A DNA stretch of 8,028 bases, from positions 1 to 8,028 of the forward strand of contig CAMLDJ010000252.1 in NCBI GenBank assembly GCA_946478755.1, written 5' to 3'. The number at the start of each line of letters is the position of its first letter. Positions within the stretch are counted from its first letter, which is position 1. The position numbers were made by a program, and so were the translations under genes. The stretch comes from an uncultured Pedobacter sp. GTDB lineage: Bacteria; Bacteroidota; Bacteroidia; Sphingobacteriales; Sphingobacteriaceae. A model generated the notes under the pieces. It searched no databases, was not told where the DNA came from, and worked only from the letters and a program-made list of their open reading frames with translations. Of the stretch, positions 7,531 through 8,028 are shown one piece after another.

Positions 7531-8028
7531 ATGAAGAAATTAATACGAATGATCATCCTGCTTAACTGCTGTTTGCTGCCCTTCGTGGCTATTGCGCAAA
7601 CAACAATTCGTGGTACGGTTAAAGACAATGCAGGTGGCCTGCCCGGGGTGAGTATACAGGAAAAAGATGGAAAGGGTAATGGCACCAGTACCAATGAGCA
7701 TGGCGAGTTTCGCCTTACGCTGAAAGGAAAGTCAAATGTTTTACTGGTTACCGCCATTGGTTACCTGAAGCAGGAAATCAATGTGAGCGGTAAAACTACG
7801 GTCAGCATCACACTGAAAGAAGATACAAAAGGGCTGGATGAGGTTGTGGTGATCGGTTTTGGAACGACCAAGAAGATCACCAATACAGGCGCCATCAGCA
7901 CCATCTCGGCAGCGGATATCCGTACCACCCCGACCCCGAATATTCAGAATACCCTTGCCGGCCGGGCCCCGGGTTTTGTTTCGCAGCAACGCTCCGGACA
8001 ACCGGGAAAAAGCGGCGCCGAGTTTTAT
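7531..8028 (+). CDS. Second SusC-like TonB-dependent porin, 3' end cut by the window edge
   Basis: 166 codons are visible, open to the right edge. The start MKKLIRMIILLNCCLLPFVAIAQ is a signal peptide (cut near A|Q). Residues about 24-97 form a carboxypeptidase-D-regulatory-like domain: TTIRGTVKDNAGGLPGVSI, then GTSTNEHGEFRLTL and VTAIGYLKQEI. The TonB box LDEVVVIGFGT follows at 102-112, and the plug begins with NTGAISTI, TLAGRAPGF (141-149) and QQRSGQPG. This is the standard SusC architecture, unlike the shortened SusC-like protein upstream. It begins 42 bases after the SusD stop, so it is probably co-transcribed and starts a second SusC/SusD pair. I saw no clear promoter or terminator in that gap, only a weak imperfect hairpin at 7490-7505. 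A full-length protein of roughly 1000 residues is expected to continue beyond the window, followed by its own SusD. Confidence 0.93.
   Translation, partial: MKKLIRMIILLNCCLLPFVAIAQTTIRGTVKDNAGGLPGVSIQEKDGKGNGTSTNEHGEFRLTLKGKSNVLLVTAIGYLKQEINVSGKTTVSITLKEDTKGLDEVVVIGFGTTKKITNTGAISTISAADIRTTPTPNIQNTLAGRAPGFVSQQRSGQPGKSGAEFY

Noticed and set aside
7482..8001. Two antisense frames (91 and 86 codons) at the right end
   Set aside because: The + strand here encodes a clear SusC N-terminus open to the window edge; the antisense frames are shadows of it.

Overview
The window looks like part of a polysaccharide utilization locus (PUL) from a Bacteroidota genome, most likely the Sphingobacteriaceae (a Pedobacter-like organism). 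The evidence is SusC/SusD-type outer-membrane genes, secreted glycoside hydrolases with signal peptides ending in ...AQ or ...SQ, a lipoprotein SusD, moderate-to-low GC, and few Shine-Dalgarno sequences. The genus is inferred from style; no marker gene is present. All genes are on the + strand.

Layout: (1) 1-1152, a GH88 unsaturated glucuronyl hydrolase whose first codons lie off the left edge. (2) 1149-2726, a GH39 glycosidase of the beta-xylosidase type, overlapping the GH88 gene by ATGA. (3) 2727-2936, a 210-base gap with no conventional gene but with an AT-rich inverted repeat, a 22-codon signal-peptide-like reading frame and a possible hairpin switch. (4) 2937-5762, a complete SusC-like porin that lacks the usual N-terminal carboxypeptidase-D-regulatory-like domain and any recognisable TonB box. 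(5) 5776-7488, its SusD-like lipoprotein partner. (6) 7531-8028 and beyond, the start of a second SusC-like gene that does have the N-terminal domain and TonB box; it is cut by the right edge.

How they fit together: SusC/SusD pairs bind and import oligosaccharides across the outer membrane. GH88 removes the 4,5-unsaturated uronic acid that polysaccharide lyases leave on the non-reducing end, and GH39 would then remove a further sugar, probably beta-xylose. The substrate is therefore probably an acidic polysaccharide cut by a lyase outside the window. Lyases, sulfatases and the regulator are not visible, so the polysaccharide cannot be named. There is no sign of a CRISPR array, tRNA, rRNA or insertion sequence. 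The families are all known. The most unusual features are the shortened SusC next to a full-type SusC, and the structured leader in front of it.
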